Below are positions 7,995-16,138 of a stretch of 47,322 bases of DNA, in pieces. The DNA is from Phycisphaerales bacterium (GTDB taxonomy: Bacteria; Planctomycetota; Phycisphaerae; Phycisphaerales; UBA1924): NCBI GenBank assembly GCA_020847175.1, contig JADLCM010000050.1, positions 1 to 47,322 of the forward strand, given 5' to 3'. Below the pieces are notes generated by a model. The model saw nothing but the letters and a program-made list of their open reading frames with translations. It was not told where the DNA came from and searched no databases. The position numbers and the translations under genes were made by a program. Each line of letters begins with the position of its first letter. Positions within the stretch are counted from its first letter, which is position 1.

Positions 7995-9482
7995 TCAGCC
8001 GAGCGGATGCTCGGCCTTGCGCGCGCGCATGGCGGGGCACGAGGCGCGCAGGCGTTCAAGGCGCCGCTCACCGAGCTCGGCGGTGATCTCGACGGCATCG
8101 TCAAGGTATTCGCGGTGGGCAACCCGGGCCTGCGATTCGACCGCGGCGATCGCCCGCGCCTCGTGCAGCGGGAGGGTGATGACCCACTGCCCGACCGGAC
8201 CCGCGACCCGCTGGCGGACACGGGCGCGGAGTTCGTCCAGCCCCTGCCCCGACCCGCCCGCGCCGGGATCGATCGCGCAGAGGGGGATCGCCTCGGGGTC
8301 GCGCTGCTGCCACATCAGCAGTTCGCGGTTATCGCGAAGTCGGTCCACCTTGGTCAGGAGCACGAGGCGCTCGGGCGCCCGGCGGGGCGTGCCGTCGTCG
8401 TCCGGGCGGTCGGCGAGCAGACTGTCCAGCGTCTCGCAGACGGTCTTGTGGCGCAGGTCGGCCCCCGGCTCGGAGACATCGAGCACGAGCAGCAGCAGGT
8501 CGGCGTGCATGGCCTCTTCAAGCGTGGCGCGGAAGGACGCGATGAGGTGGTGGGGGAGGTCGCGCACGAAGCCCACCGTGTCGCTCAGCAGCGCCTTCAC
8601 CCCCGAGCCCAGGTCCCACTCGCGGGTGCGGGTGATGAGCGTCGCGAAGACGCGGTCATCGGCGTAGGCGCCCCCCGCCGTCAGGGTGTTGAACAGCGTG
8701 CTCTTGCCCGCGTTGGTGTAGCCGACGAGGCCGACGGTGAAGTTCTCCGCGTTGCGCTGGCGCACTTCGCGGCGCTTGCGGGCCTGGATCTCGCGGAGTT
8801 CTCGCTGCAGGGCTACCCGCTTGTTCGCCACGAGCCGCCGGTCGATCTCCAACTGCATTTCACCCGGGCCGCGCGTGCCGATGCCGCCGATCCCGCCCGA
8901 GCCGGTGATCCGCTCCAGGTGGCTCCACATGGCGCGCAGCCGCGGAAACGTGTACTCGAGCTGCGCCAGTTCGACCTGAAGTTTCGCTTCGTGGCTTGTG
9001 GCGCGCGACGCGAAAATGTCCAGGATGAGCTCAGACCGGTCCACGACCTTCCGCTCCGTGATCTCCTCGATCTTGGCGATCTGCTTGGGCGAGAGATCGT
9101 GATCGAAGATGATCGTCCTCGCCTCCAGGCGCTCGCACAGGCCCTTCATCTCCTGCACCTTGCCCGTGCCCATGAAGGTGCCCGCCTCGGGTGCATCGCG
9201 GAACTGCTCAACGACGCCCACCACGATCGCCCCCGCCTGCTCGGCAAGCGCCTTGAGCTCGCCGAAGGGGTCGCTCCGGTCGTAGTTCGAGCGCGGCAGC
9301 CGCACCGCCGCGAGCACGGCACGTTCAGACTGCACCTTGATGTCGTTGCGTTCTCGCGGAGGAGGCAAAGTGGGGTTCCGGCGTCCGGCGGGGGATACCT
9401 CCCGCGGCGGTTTCAATGGTAGAACCCGCGGGGCGCGCCAGGGCCATCGCCTAGGATTTCCTGCGGACGCCGCGGGATTCAT
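7995..9482 (-). CDS. hflX: GTPase HflX
   Basis: Ribosome-associated GTPase that splits or rescues stalled ribosomes. From ATG 9482 the product is 495 residues. The HflX N-terminal domain covers about residues 50-210, with G-T-G-K (105-108), I-I-F-D-H-D-L-S-P (124-132) and the glycine-rich G-T-R-G-P-G-E segment (202-208). The G domain follows: P-loop G-Y-T-N-A-G-K-S-T (254-262), G3 D-T-V-G-F and G4 T-K-V-D. The first 45 residues are Pro/Arg-rich and unlike the family, so the true start may be a nearer TTG (for example 9368). The gene diverges from the S41 protease, with at most about 155 bp for both promoters. Confidence 0.93.
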   Translation of the reverse strand: MNPAASAGNPRRWPWRAPRVLPLKPPREVSPAGRRNPTLPPPRERNDIKVQSERAVLAAVRLPRSNYDRSDPFGELKALAEQAGAIVVGVVEQFRDAPEAGTFMGTGKVQEMKGLCERLEARTIIFDHDLSPKQIAKIEEITERKVVDRSELILDIFASRATSHEAKLQVELAQLEYTFPRLRAMWSHLERITGSGGIGGIGTRGPGEMQLEIDRRLVANKRVALQRELREIQARKRREVRQRNAENFTVGLVGYTNAGKSTLFNTLTAGGAYADDRVFATLITRTREWDLGSGVKALLSDTVGFVRDLPHHLIASFRATLEEAMHADLLLLVLDVSEPGADLRHKTVCETLDSLLADRPDDDGTPRRAPERLVLLTKVDRLRDNRELLMWQQRDPEAIPLCAIDPGAGGSGQGLDELRARVRQRVAGPVGQWVITLPLHEARAIAAVESQARVAHREYLDDAVEITAELGERRLERLRASCPAMRARKAEHPLG

Positions 9483-9522
9483 GCCGCGCTCGCCCTGCGC
9501 CCGCGCCAATGGAGTGCCGCCC

Positions 9523-11166
9523 GTGTCCAAACGATTTGTTACCGGAGTCGCCCTGACCGGAGTCTCCGGGGCGGCGTTCCTCGGGGCCGCCCTCGCCCTG
9601 AACCGCCCCGGCGACGGTTACGCCTTCTTCGACCCCATCATCGAGGTCAAGGCAATCATCGACCGGGGGTACGTCGGCGAACTCTCTGAGGAGGACCAGC
9701 GCCGGATGCAGGACGGGGCGATCGCCGGGATGATCGAAGCGCTGGGCGACCCGTTCACGGTCTACGTGCCGGGCGATGTCAGCGCCGACTTTCAGAAAGA
9801 CCTCACCGGCGAGTACGTGGGCATCGGCGCCAGCGTCAATGTGCGGGACGGGTGGCTCACCATTGTGAGCCCGCTGGAAGATTCGCCCGCGTATCGCGCC
9901 GGGATCATGGCCGAGGACCGGGTGGTCGAGATCGAGGGCGAGAGCACGCAGGGGCTCTCGGCGGATGCGTGCGTGGACCGGCTCATGGGCGTCGCGGGCA
10001 CCTCCGTGACCTTTGTCATCGAGCGCGCCGGCGTGCGCCTGCCCCCCTTCACGCTCGTGCGCGAGCACATCAAGACCCGCAGCGTCAAGGGCTTCCATCG
10101 CAACCCCGCCGACCCCGAGCAGTGGGAGTTCATGATCGACCCGGCCCGGGGCATCGCCTACATCCGGCTCACCCAGTTCACGCCGCAGTGCGCCCTCGAA
10201 GTCGCCGAGGCCCTGCAGGCCGCCGGCGCCTGGAGCGGCGGGGTGAAAGGGCTCGTGCTCGACCTCCGCAATAACCCGGGCGGACTCCTCGATGACGCTG
10301 TCTCCATCGCCGACCTCTTCCTCGCGAGCGGTCGCATCGTCTCGACCGAAGGGCGCGGCGGGCCGTCGCGCATCGAAGACGCCGTCGCCCCGGGCACGTT
10401 GCCCGACTTCCCCGTGGCGGTGCTCCTCAACGGGTCGAGCGCCTCGGCCAGCGAGGTGCTCGCGGGCGCGCTCGCCGACAATCACCGCGCCACGATCATC
10501 GGCTCGCGGTCCTTCGGCAAAGGCAGTGTGCAGTCGGTCATTCCGCTGGTGCGCGGCGGGGAGGGCGCGCAGCTCAAGGTCACCGAGCAGTACTACTACC
10601 TGCCCTCGGGCCGGCTGCTGCACCGCAAGCCCGACTCCGTGGTCTGGGGTGTAGATCCGACGCCCGGGTTCCACATCCCGACCACCCCGCAGCAGGAACT
10701 CGCGATGTTCCTCGCCCGGCGCGACCAGGAGGTCATCCGCGCCGGCGCCGCCCCCGACGACGAGAATTGGTCCGACCCCGAGTGGATCGTGACGAAACTC
10801 CAGGACCAGCAGCTTGCCGGCGCCATCCGCGCCATGCAGGCCCGCCTCGACACGGGCGAGTGGCTCAAGACGGGCGACGACCCCGAGGCCGGCTCCGCCA
10901 TCGCCTTCGGCGAGATTCGCGACCTCGAACGCACGCAGGAAGCACACGCCCGCGAGATCGAGCGCATCCAGAAGCGCATTGATGCGCTCTCCTCCGCCGC
11001 CGCGGGCGTGGAGACCGCGCCGCCCGACTTCTGGGCCGATGACACCGACCTGACCGGGGGCACACTCGACGTCTTCGATAAGGACGGCAAGAAAATCACG
11101 TCGCTCCGCATCACGGGCAACAGCCTGGAGCGCTGGCTCATGAGCGCGGATGTCGAGAAACAGTGA
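9523..11166 (+). CDS. S41 C-terminal processing protease
   Basis: Encodes 547 residues from GTG 9523, with GGAG 8 bp upstream; earlier ATGs in the frame overlap the divergent hflX. An N-terminal hydrophobic segment (residues 5-27) gives a signal anchor. Residues about 95-172 are a PDZ domain (Y-V-G-I-G-A; A-G-I-M-A-E-D-R-V). The S41 core follows with L-R-N-N-P-G-G (248-254), the serine motif N-G-S-S-A-S-A-S-E (303-311) and the lysine motif S-F-G-K-G (330-334, Lys333), giving the Ser/Lys dyad of CtpA/Prc enzymes. It should trim proteins at their C-terminus in the periplasm. The C-terminal 170 residues include a charged coiled-coil-like stretch. tsaD follows after 44 bp. Confidence 0.9.
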   Translation: MSKRFVTGVALTGVSGAAFLGAALALNRPGDGYAFFDPIIEVKAIIDRGYVGELSEEDQRRMQDGAIAGMIEALGDPFTVYVPGDVSADFQKDLTGEYVGIGASVNVRDGWLTIVSPLEDSPAYRAGIMAEDRVVEIEGESTQGLSADACVDRLMGVAGTSVTFVIERAGVRLPPFTLVREHIKTRSVKGFHRNPADPEQWEFMIDPARGIAYIRLTQFTPQCALEVAEALQAAGAWSGGVKGLVLDLRNNPGGLLDDAVSIADLFLASGRIVSTEGRGGPSRIEDAVAPGTLPDFPVAVLLNGSSASASEVLAGALADNHRATIIGSRSFGKGSVQSVIPLVRGGEGAQLKVTEQYYYLPSGRLLHRKPDSVVWGVDPTPGFHIPTTPQQELAMFLARRDQEVIRAGAAPDDENWSDPEWIVTKLQDQQLAGAIRAMQARLDTGEWLKTGDDPEAGSAIAFGEIRDLERTQEAHAREIERIQKRIDALSSAAAGVETAPPDFWADDTDLTGGTLDVFDKDGKKITSLRITGNSLERWLMSADVEKQ

Positions 11167-11210
11167 ACACCCCGCGGCCCGGCTGCCGCGCACTCTGAAC
11201 CGAGAACGTC

Positions 11211-12233
11211 GTGCTCATCCTCGGCATCGAATCTTCGTGCGATGAAACGGCTGCCGCGCTGGTTGAGGACGGTCGCGTGGTCCGCTCCAGCGTCATCGCG
11301 GGGCAGCGTGACCTGCACGAGCCCTTCGCGGGTGTGGTGCCCGAGATCGCCAGCCGCGCCCACGTCGAACGCCTGCTCCCAACCGTCGATGCCGCGCTGA
11401 CCGAAGCGGGCGTGACGCTCGCGGCGGTCGATGCCGTCGCGGTGGGGCACCGGCCCGGGCTCATCGGGTCGCTCCTGGTGGGCCTCGCCGGCGCCAAGGC
11501 CCTGGCTTGGGGGCTCGGCAAGCCCCTCATCGGCGTCGACCACGTCCAAGCGCATCTCTACGCGGGCTGCCTCGAACGCGAACTGCCCGAGTTTCCGGCC
11601 CTCGGCCTCGTGGTGAGCGGCGGGCATACGTCCCTGTTCGCCGTGGCTGGCCCCATCGCCCTGACGCGCCTCGGCGGGACCATCGATGATGCGCTGGGCG
11701 AGGCGTATGACAAGGCCGGCGCGATCCTCGGGCTGCCCTTCCCCGGGGGGCCGCACCTTGACCGGCTCGCGCAGGCGGGTGATGAACGGGCGGTCGAGTT
11801 TCCGGTCAGCCGGCTCGCCCCCGATTCGCTCGATTTCTCCTTCTCCGGCCTCAAGACCGCGATGCTCTACGCCGCGCGGGGCGTGCCCGGGGGCGAGCCC
11901 GCCCCGGAGCTCACCGACCAGCGCCGGGCCGACCTCGCGGCGGGGTTTCAGCGCGCGGCGTGCCGGGCGGTGATCCTCAAGATCGAACGGGCCCTGGAGC
12001 GCACCTCCCCAACGCCCCGCGCCCTCCTCACCGGCGGAGGGGTGACGGCCAACTCACGTCTGCGGGCCGACCTCGGGGCTCTCGCATCGCGCTTCGATTT
12101 GGAGTTGCGCTTGCCTCCGCTCCCCTATTGCCTCGATAATGCCGCCATGATCGCGGGCCTGGGGTACCACCTGTTTCGGGCGGGGCGGACGGATCCGCTC
12201 TCGCTCGGCGCGTGCGCCTCCTCGGCCTGGTAG
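11211..12233 (+). CDS. tsaD: tRNA threonylcarbamoyladenosine transferase TsaD
   Basis: Catalyses transfer of the threonylcarbamoyl group to A37 of ANN-decoding tRNAs, acting with TsaB, TsaE and TsaC in the cytoplasm. The product is 340 residues from GTG 11211, the usual length. Seen are the start I-L-G-I-E-S-S-C-D-E-T-A, metal ligands in H-V-Q-A-H (His111, His115), S-G-G-H-T-S-L, the kinase-like G-G-G-V-T-A-N segment and a terminal C-L-D-N-A-A-M-I-A. The second residue of the His motif region is V-Q rather than the more common M-E. It lies between the S41 protease and a metalloprotease on the same strand. Confidence 0.95.
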   Translation: MLILGIESSCDETAAALVEDGRVVRSSVIAGQRDLHEPFAGVVPEIASRAHVERLLPTVDAALTEAGVTLAAVDAVAVGHRPGLIGSLLVGLAGAKALAWGLGKPLIGVDHVQAHLYAGCLERELPEFPALGLVVSGGHTSLFAVAGPIALTRLGGTIDDALGEAYDKAGAILGLPFPGGPHLDRLAQAGDERAVEFPVSRLAPDSLDFSFSGLKTAMLYAARGVPGGEPAPELTDQRRADLAAGFQRAACRAVILKIERALERTSPTPRALLTGGGVTANSRLRADLGALASRFDLELRLPPLPYCLDNAAMIAGLGYHLFRAGRTDPLSLGACASSAW

Positions 12234-12254
12234 CCCGCGGTGTTCGGAGTGCTC

Positions 12255-13118
12255 ATGCTCGCTTCTCTCGCCGCGCTTGCGTTCGTCTCGCCCTGCCCCC
12301 CTGCGGGGGCCGTGTCTCAGCCGTCATCGCCTCAGCCGGAGGTGCGCCGGACAGAACGAGACATTCAGCCCCTCGCCCCGGAACTCCGCGATTATGCCTC
12401 CAGCGCGATCGAGGGTTTCACCATCCTCACCCACCCCGAGGTGGGCATGCCCGGCGACCGCGAGTCCGCGCGCGTCCGCGCGGCCCTCACCTACGACCTC
12501 TGGACCATCGCCCGCAAGGTGCCCGCCCCGGCGCTGAGGCTCCTCCGGCGCGTGCCCATCGTCATCACGCCCGCGATGCCCCCGGTCGAAGGCTTCACGG
12601 GGCGCGGCATGTGCTACCACGTCTCGCCCGAATGGCTGAAGGGCGCGGGGCTCGACCCCGCCCGGGCCGGCTCGGTCGAGATCTGCAACATGGGCGACTA
12701 CCTCACCTGGCGAGCCGAGCAACCCTGGATGACCCTGCACGAACTCGCGCACGCCCTGCACGACATGCTCGGCTACGAGCGCGCCGACCTCGTGGAGGCG
12801 TTCGACGCGGCGCACGCCAAGGGTCTGTACGGCGCCGTGGGGCACGTGCTCGCGGAGCCGGGCGTGCTCCGCCCGGCCTACGCCCTGACCAACGTGCGCG
12901 AGTACTTCGCCGAACTCTCCGAGGCCTACTTCGGGCGCAACGATTTCTTCCCGTACACCCGTGCGCAACTCGAAGCCTACGACCCCGCGGGCTTCGCGGT
13001 GGTTGAACGCCTCTGGACGTTCAGCGACAAGGAATACATCGACGAGATCGAAGAAGCCAGGGCGCCGCGCCTCCCCCTCGGCGGTCTCCGCGCGGGCGAC
13101 CTGCCTCCCAGCCCATGA
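12255..13118 (+). CDS. Exported zinc metalloprotease-like protein (HELAH)
   Basis: Encodes 287 residues from ATG 12255, with GGAG 5 bp before it; GTG 12240 is a weaker alternative. A signal peptide ends near A-G-A-V (residue 19). The zinc-binding helix T-L-H-E-L-A-H-A-L-H has HELAH at 162-166, and N-V-R-E-Y-F-A-E at 213-220 supplies a likely third glutamate ligand about 50 residues later, the gluzincin arrangement also seen in lethal-factor-like/PPEP (M34-type) domains. The substrate is unknown. The stop overlaps the start of the next gene by 4 bp (ATGA), so the two are translationally coupled. The M34-like assignment is tentative; the zinc protease call is firmer. Confidence 0.7.
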   Translation: MLASLAALAFVSPCPPAGAVSQPSSPQPEVRRTERDIQPLAPELRDYASSAIEGFTILTHPEVGMPGDRESARVRAALTYDLWTIARKVPAPALRLLRRVPIVITPAMPPVEGFTGRGMCYHVSPEWLKGAGLDPARAGSVEICNMGDYLTWRAEQPWMTLHELAHALHDMLGYERADLVEAFDAAHAKGLYGAVGHVLAEPGVLRPAYALTNVREYFAELSEAYFGRNDFFPYTRAQLEAYDPAGFAVVERLWTFSDKEYIDEIEEARAPRLPLGGLRAGDLPPSP

Positions 13119-13618
13119 TCCACCCCGCGTCGCTGCCGGACGATGACCTGCTCGGCGTCTGCGTGGTGCGCAAGGTGCGCACGCAAGGACCGGGCGGGCA
13201 GCACCGCAACAAGACCGAGACCGGCGTCGAACTGGAGCACGAGCCCACCGGCGTGCGGGCGCAGGCCACCGAGCGCCGCAGCGTGGGTGAGAACATGCCC
13301 CACGCGCTGCGCCGGCTGCGCCTCGCCCTCGCTGTCGAGGTGCGCCTGCCCGTGCCGCTGGGCGAGGCCCGGTCCGCGCTCTGGGTCTCCCGCGTCAAGG
13401 GCGGGCGGATCCGGTGCAGCCCCCGGCACCGCGACTTTCCCACCCTGCTGGCCGAGGCGCTCGACATGATCGACGCCTGCCGCTTCGATGCCCGTCGCGC
13501 CGCCACGCGCCTCGGGTGCACCCCGAGCCAGCTCGTGCGCTTCGTCAAAGACCACCCTCCCGCCCTCGCCTGGTGGAATGCGCACCGGGGCGAGCGGGGC
13601 AAGCACGCGATGAAATAG
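13115..13618 (+). CDS. RF-1-domain GGQ protein (ArfB/PrfH-like)
   Basis: Encodes 167 residues from ATG 13115, overlapping the preceding stop codon. The core T-Q-G-P-G-G-Q-H-R-N-K-T-E-T is the peptidyl-tRNA hydrolysis motif of class I release factors, with GGQ at residues 27-29. The codon-recognition domains of RF1/RF2 are absent, so this belongs to the stand-alone release-factor-like group that can free nascent chains from stalled or damaged ribosomes. The tail after residue 100 differs from ArfB: it is not a simple Lys/Arg-rich extension but contains an R-L-G-C-T-P-S-Q-L helix-turn-helix-like stretch. The substrate ribosome state is unknown. Confidence 0.8.
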   Translation: MIHPASLPDDDLLGVCVVRKVRTQGPGGQHRNKTETGVELEHEPTGVRAQATERRSVGENMPHALRRLRLALAVEVRLPVPLGEARSALWVSRVKGGRIRCSPRHRDFPTLLAEALDMIDACRFDARRAATRLGCTPSQLVRFVKDHPPALAWWNAHRGERGKHAMK

Positions 13619-13635
13619 CCTGCGGCGGGCCCGCG

Positions 13636-13652
13636 CGGGCTACGCTAGCCCG
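13636..13652 (+). promoter_or_regulatory. Hairpin abutting a GTG start codon
   Basis: CGGGCTA (13636-13642), loop CGC, TAGCCCG (13646-13652) is a perfect 7-bp stem whose last base is the first G of the putative GTG start of the phosphatase gene. No Shine-Dalgarno sequence is visible there. The stem could terminate the upstream transcript or hold back initiation. Confidence 0.35.
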
Positions 13653-14962
13653 TGAAGTTCCTGGATGTCAGCCAGAACCCCTTCGTGCTCCCCGCGGTGG
13701 ACCTGCAGCGCGAGCTCAGCCGCGTGCGCACCGGCGATGAGAGCGTGCAGAGCGTGATGAGCCGCATCGGCGAAGTCTCGCCGGTGCGCTATCTCGTCAA
13801 CGTGAGCGTCAAGGGGCTGGCCCCGGGCGAATACCGGGTCTCGGAGAAGGGGACCATCGCGTCACGATTCGCGGGCCGGTCTGAACAGCGAGCCCTGCGC
13901 ACCTTCTCCGCCGACCCGCGAGCCCTGCCCATCCGGCGCGGCGGGTTCATCGCGTCGGTCATCGCCGACGAACAGCCCAAGGTCATTCACCATCTCTCGA
14001 TCACCGGCGACCCTGCCCTCGGCGACGAGGTCGCCGCGTGCGGTTCGTGCCTGGTGACGCCCGTCTTCGAAGACGGACAGGTGACCGAGTGGCTGCTGGC
14101 CTTTCACGCGGGAGCCGAAGAAGCCCAGGTTGAGCAGCTGCGCATCGCCATTCCCAACGCGAACCTGCTGACCCGCACCGCCAAGCAGCTCGACCTCATC
14201 GCGCAGGTGCGCGACCTGAACGCCCGGCTCCGGAGGCAGCTCCAGGAGGTCGCGAGCGTGCAGCAGTCGTTGCTGCCCCGCGAGACACCCGACATTCCCG
14301 GGCTGAAGATCGCCACGAGCTACCTCACCAGCGACGAAGCGGGGGGCGATTACTACGACTTTCTCCGGCTCCCCGACGGGCGCTGGGGCGTCCTGATCGC
14401 GGACGTGAGCGGGCACGGCGCCGCCGCGGCCACCGTCATGGCGATGCTGCACGCGATCCTGCACGGGTACGAGAGCCGGGCCTTCGAGCCGGCGCCGATC
14501 ATGGAGTATGCCAACCGGCGGCTGGTGGGCGCGCGTCTCGAAGGCACGTTCATCACGGCGTTTCTCGGCATCTACGACCCCGTGACCGGGCGCGTGGATT
14601 ACACCCGCGCCGGGCACCACCCGCCCCGGGTCAAGCGCGGCGCGGGCGGGGGCGTCGCCGCCCTCGAAGGCGGGGCCGCCCCGCCCCTGGGGGTGTTCGA
14701 CGCGCTCGAGGCCGAACAGGCGCGCTTTGAGATTGCGCCCATGGACACCGTGGTGCTCTACACCGATGGCATCACCGAGGCCTTCAGCCCCGACCGGCGC
14801 ATGTTCGGCGAGGCGGGCCTCGACGCGGCCCTCATCACCTGCACCGGCGACCCCGATTGCGTCGTCGATTCGGTGCACGGCGCGCTGTACGCCCACACCC
14901 ACTCGCGCAAGCGAGCGGACGACCAGACCATCGTCGCCATGCGCCGCCTTGCGGGGGCGTAA
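13652..14962 (+). CDS. RsbU/SpoIIE-type PP2C serine phosphatase
   Basis: Encodes 436 residues from GTG 13652, though the start lies in a hairpin without a ribosome-binding site, so a GTG slightly downstream is possible. Residues about 40-175 look like a GAF-type sensor with an A-A-C-G-S-C segment. A coiled linker (176-205) leads to Q-Q-S-L-L-P-R, the hallmark entry into the SpoIIE phosphatase domain. Metal-binding acids are visible in A-G-G-D-Y-Y-D-F (230-237), D-V-S-G-H-G (251-256), Y-T-D-G-I-T-E-A-F and the final A-D-D-Q-T. Such enzymes dephosphorylate anti-anti-sigma factors in partner-switching pathways; no STAS or RsbW gene is adjacent, so the partner lies elsewhere. Confidence 0.88.
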   Translation: MKFLDVSQNPFVLPAVDLQRELSRVRTGDESVQSVMSRIGEVSPVRYLVNVSVKGLAPGEYRVSEKGTIASRFAGRSEQRALRTFSADPRALPIRRGGFIASVIADEQPKVIHHLSITGDPALGDEVAACGSCLVTPVFEDGQVTEWLLAFHAGAEEAQVEQLRIAIPNANLLTRTAKQLDLIAQVRDLNARLRRQLQEVASVQQSLLPRETPDIPGLKIATSYLTSDEAGGDYYDFLRLPDGRWGVLIADVSGHGAAAATVMAMLHAILHGYESRAFEPAPIMEYANRRLVGARLEGTFITAFLGIYDPVTGRVDYTRAGHHPPRVKRGAGGGVAALEGGAAPPLGVFDALEAEQARFEIAPMDTVVLYTDGITEAFSPDRRMFGEAGLDAALITCTGDPDCVVDSVHGALYAHTHSRKRADDQTIVAMRRLAGA

Positions 14963-14969
14963 GGCCCGA

Positions 14970-15977
14970 TTACCGATCGGCGCCGGCTTTCTCCCACGCC
15001 TCATCCAGCATGGAGAGGTACTTCGCGGGCTGGGCGAAGAGCGATTCTTCACAGCCCGGGCAGCAGAGACGCACCAGCCGGTTGGCCAGGACCACCTCGT
15101 GGGGCTCCTTGTGGTCGCCCAGCGTGTCCTTGGGCATCACGAGGCACGAGGTGAGCGGGTAGCCCGCGCGCTGAGATTCCTTGACCGCCTCGTCGAGCTT
15201 GGCCAGCATCTCGGGCGCGTTCTTCTCGAAGTCCTTGACGCACATCGGGCAGCAGAATCGAACCAGACGGTTGCGGTAGATGACGTTGACCGCGTCGTCG
15301 CCCAGTTCCTCGCCCGAGACGAGGCAGGACTTCAAGGGGTAGAGAGGCAACTGATCCTTGATCATCGCCTCGTCCACGACCTTCAGGAACTTCGCCGGGT
15401 CCGCATTGAACTTCTTGATGCACATCTCACAGCAGAGGCGCACCTGGCGCCCCTCGTGAAACACGATCACCGGATCCTCCTCGGCATCGAAGGCTTCCCC
15501 CGAAACCGGGCAGGTGTCCAAGGTGAACGGATCGCCCCACTCGGCGCCGGCCTTGAGGCGCGCGAGGTACGCACTCTTCTGCTCGTCGTCCCAAAGCTTG
15601 AACTCGCGTCGCGCGCCGTCATCGGCGAATCCGACCTGCACGCCGTCAACGTCGAGCACCTCGATCGCGGGGTCGATGCGCTGGTGGGTGACCGGGCAGA
15701 TCAGGTTGTCCGGCTGGGTCTTCGCCGCGGCGACGGTCGCAATGAAGGCGTCCTTCTCCTTGTCCGGCCATGCGAGAAAATCGTCGTCGCACCCGGGGCA
15801 GCAGAACCCGATCTCGTGGCCCTTGTACGTCACGGTCGGAGTCTTCGGATCAATCGGCTCCTTGCCGACCGGGCACAGTTCATTCTCCGGACCAGCGAAC
15901 CCGGTGGAACCTACGGCCCCGAGCACGAGAATCGAACCCAGCAGAGCGAGGGTCGAACGATTGGAACGCGTATTCAT
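14970..15977 (-). CDS. Exported protein with five TRASH/YHS-like Cys repeats
   Basis: Encodes 335 residues with a signal peptide (residues 1-28, ending G-F-A-G). Five repeats of about 60 residues each begin C-P-V or C-L-V (Cys35, 94, 156, 218, 278) and close with C-C-x-x-C: Cys59/60/63, a degenerate second copy at about 117 with no cysteine, 182/183/186, 242/243/246 and 305/306/309. This C...CCxxC pattern is that of TRASH/YHS-type metal-binding domains, usually found singly in copper-handling proteins. A periplasmic metal-binding or metal-sensing role is likely, but no transporter or oxidase gene is nearby. The upstream 160 bp is shared with the divergent LuxR gene. Confidence 0.7.
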   Translation of the reverse strand: MNTRSNRSTLALLGSILVLGAVGSTGFAGPENELCPVGKEPIDPKTPTVTYKGHEIGFCCPGCDDDFLAWPDKEKDAFIATVAAAKTQPDNLICPVTHQRIDPAIEVLDVDGVQVGFADDGARREFKLWDDEQKSAYLARLKAGAEWGDPFTLDTCPVSGEAFDAEEDPVIVFHEGRQVRLCCEMCIKKFNADPAKFLKVVDEAMIKDQLPLYPLKSCLVSGEELGDDAVNVIYRNRLVRFCCPMCVKDFEKNAPEMLAKLDEAVKESQRAGYPLTSCLVMPKDTLGDHKEPHEVVLANRLVRLCCPGCEESLFAQPAKYLSMLDEAWEKAGADR

Positions 15978-16138
15978 GATCTCTTTTCCACAAAGGGGTG
16001 TGGGCGTTGAACCCAGCCTGACCCGGCTCTATTCCTTGGTATGATTCGAGGCTTGTGACCGATCAAAGACCACATACAACTCCTCAATCTCAAGCAGGCT
16101 ACTCTAGGCACGATTCCAGTTCGTGAGGGAGGGAAAAA
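15978..16138. promoter_or_regulatory. Divergent promoter region
   Basis: 161 bp separates the divergent Cys-repeat gene and the first PAS-LuxR gene. It is lower in GC than its flanks and contains TTCCTTGGTATGATTCG as a possible promoter core. GAGGGAGGG just before 16139 is a ribosome-binding site for the LuxR gene. No clear operator was identified. Confidence 0.4.

Noticed and set aside
7401..9422. 673-codon plus-strand open frame opposite hflX
   Set aside because: HflX on the minus strand has every GTPase motif; the opposite frame has none.
2897..10218. Avoidance of CTGCAG (PstI site) as evidence for the specificity of the RM system
   Set aside because: CTGCAG occurs normally, for example at 2897, 3434 and 10213, so no depletion is apparent by eye; specificity cannot be inferred this way.
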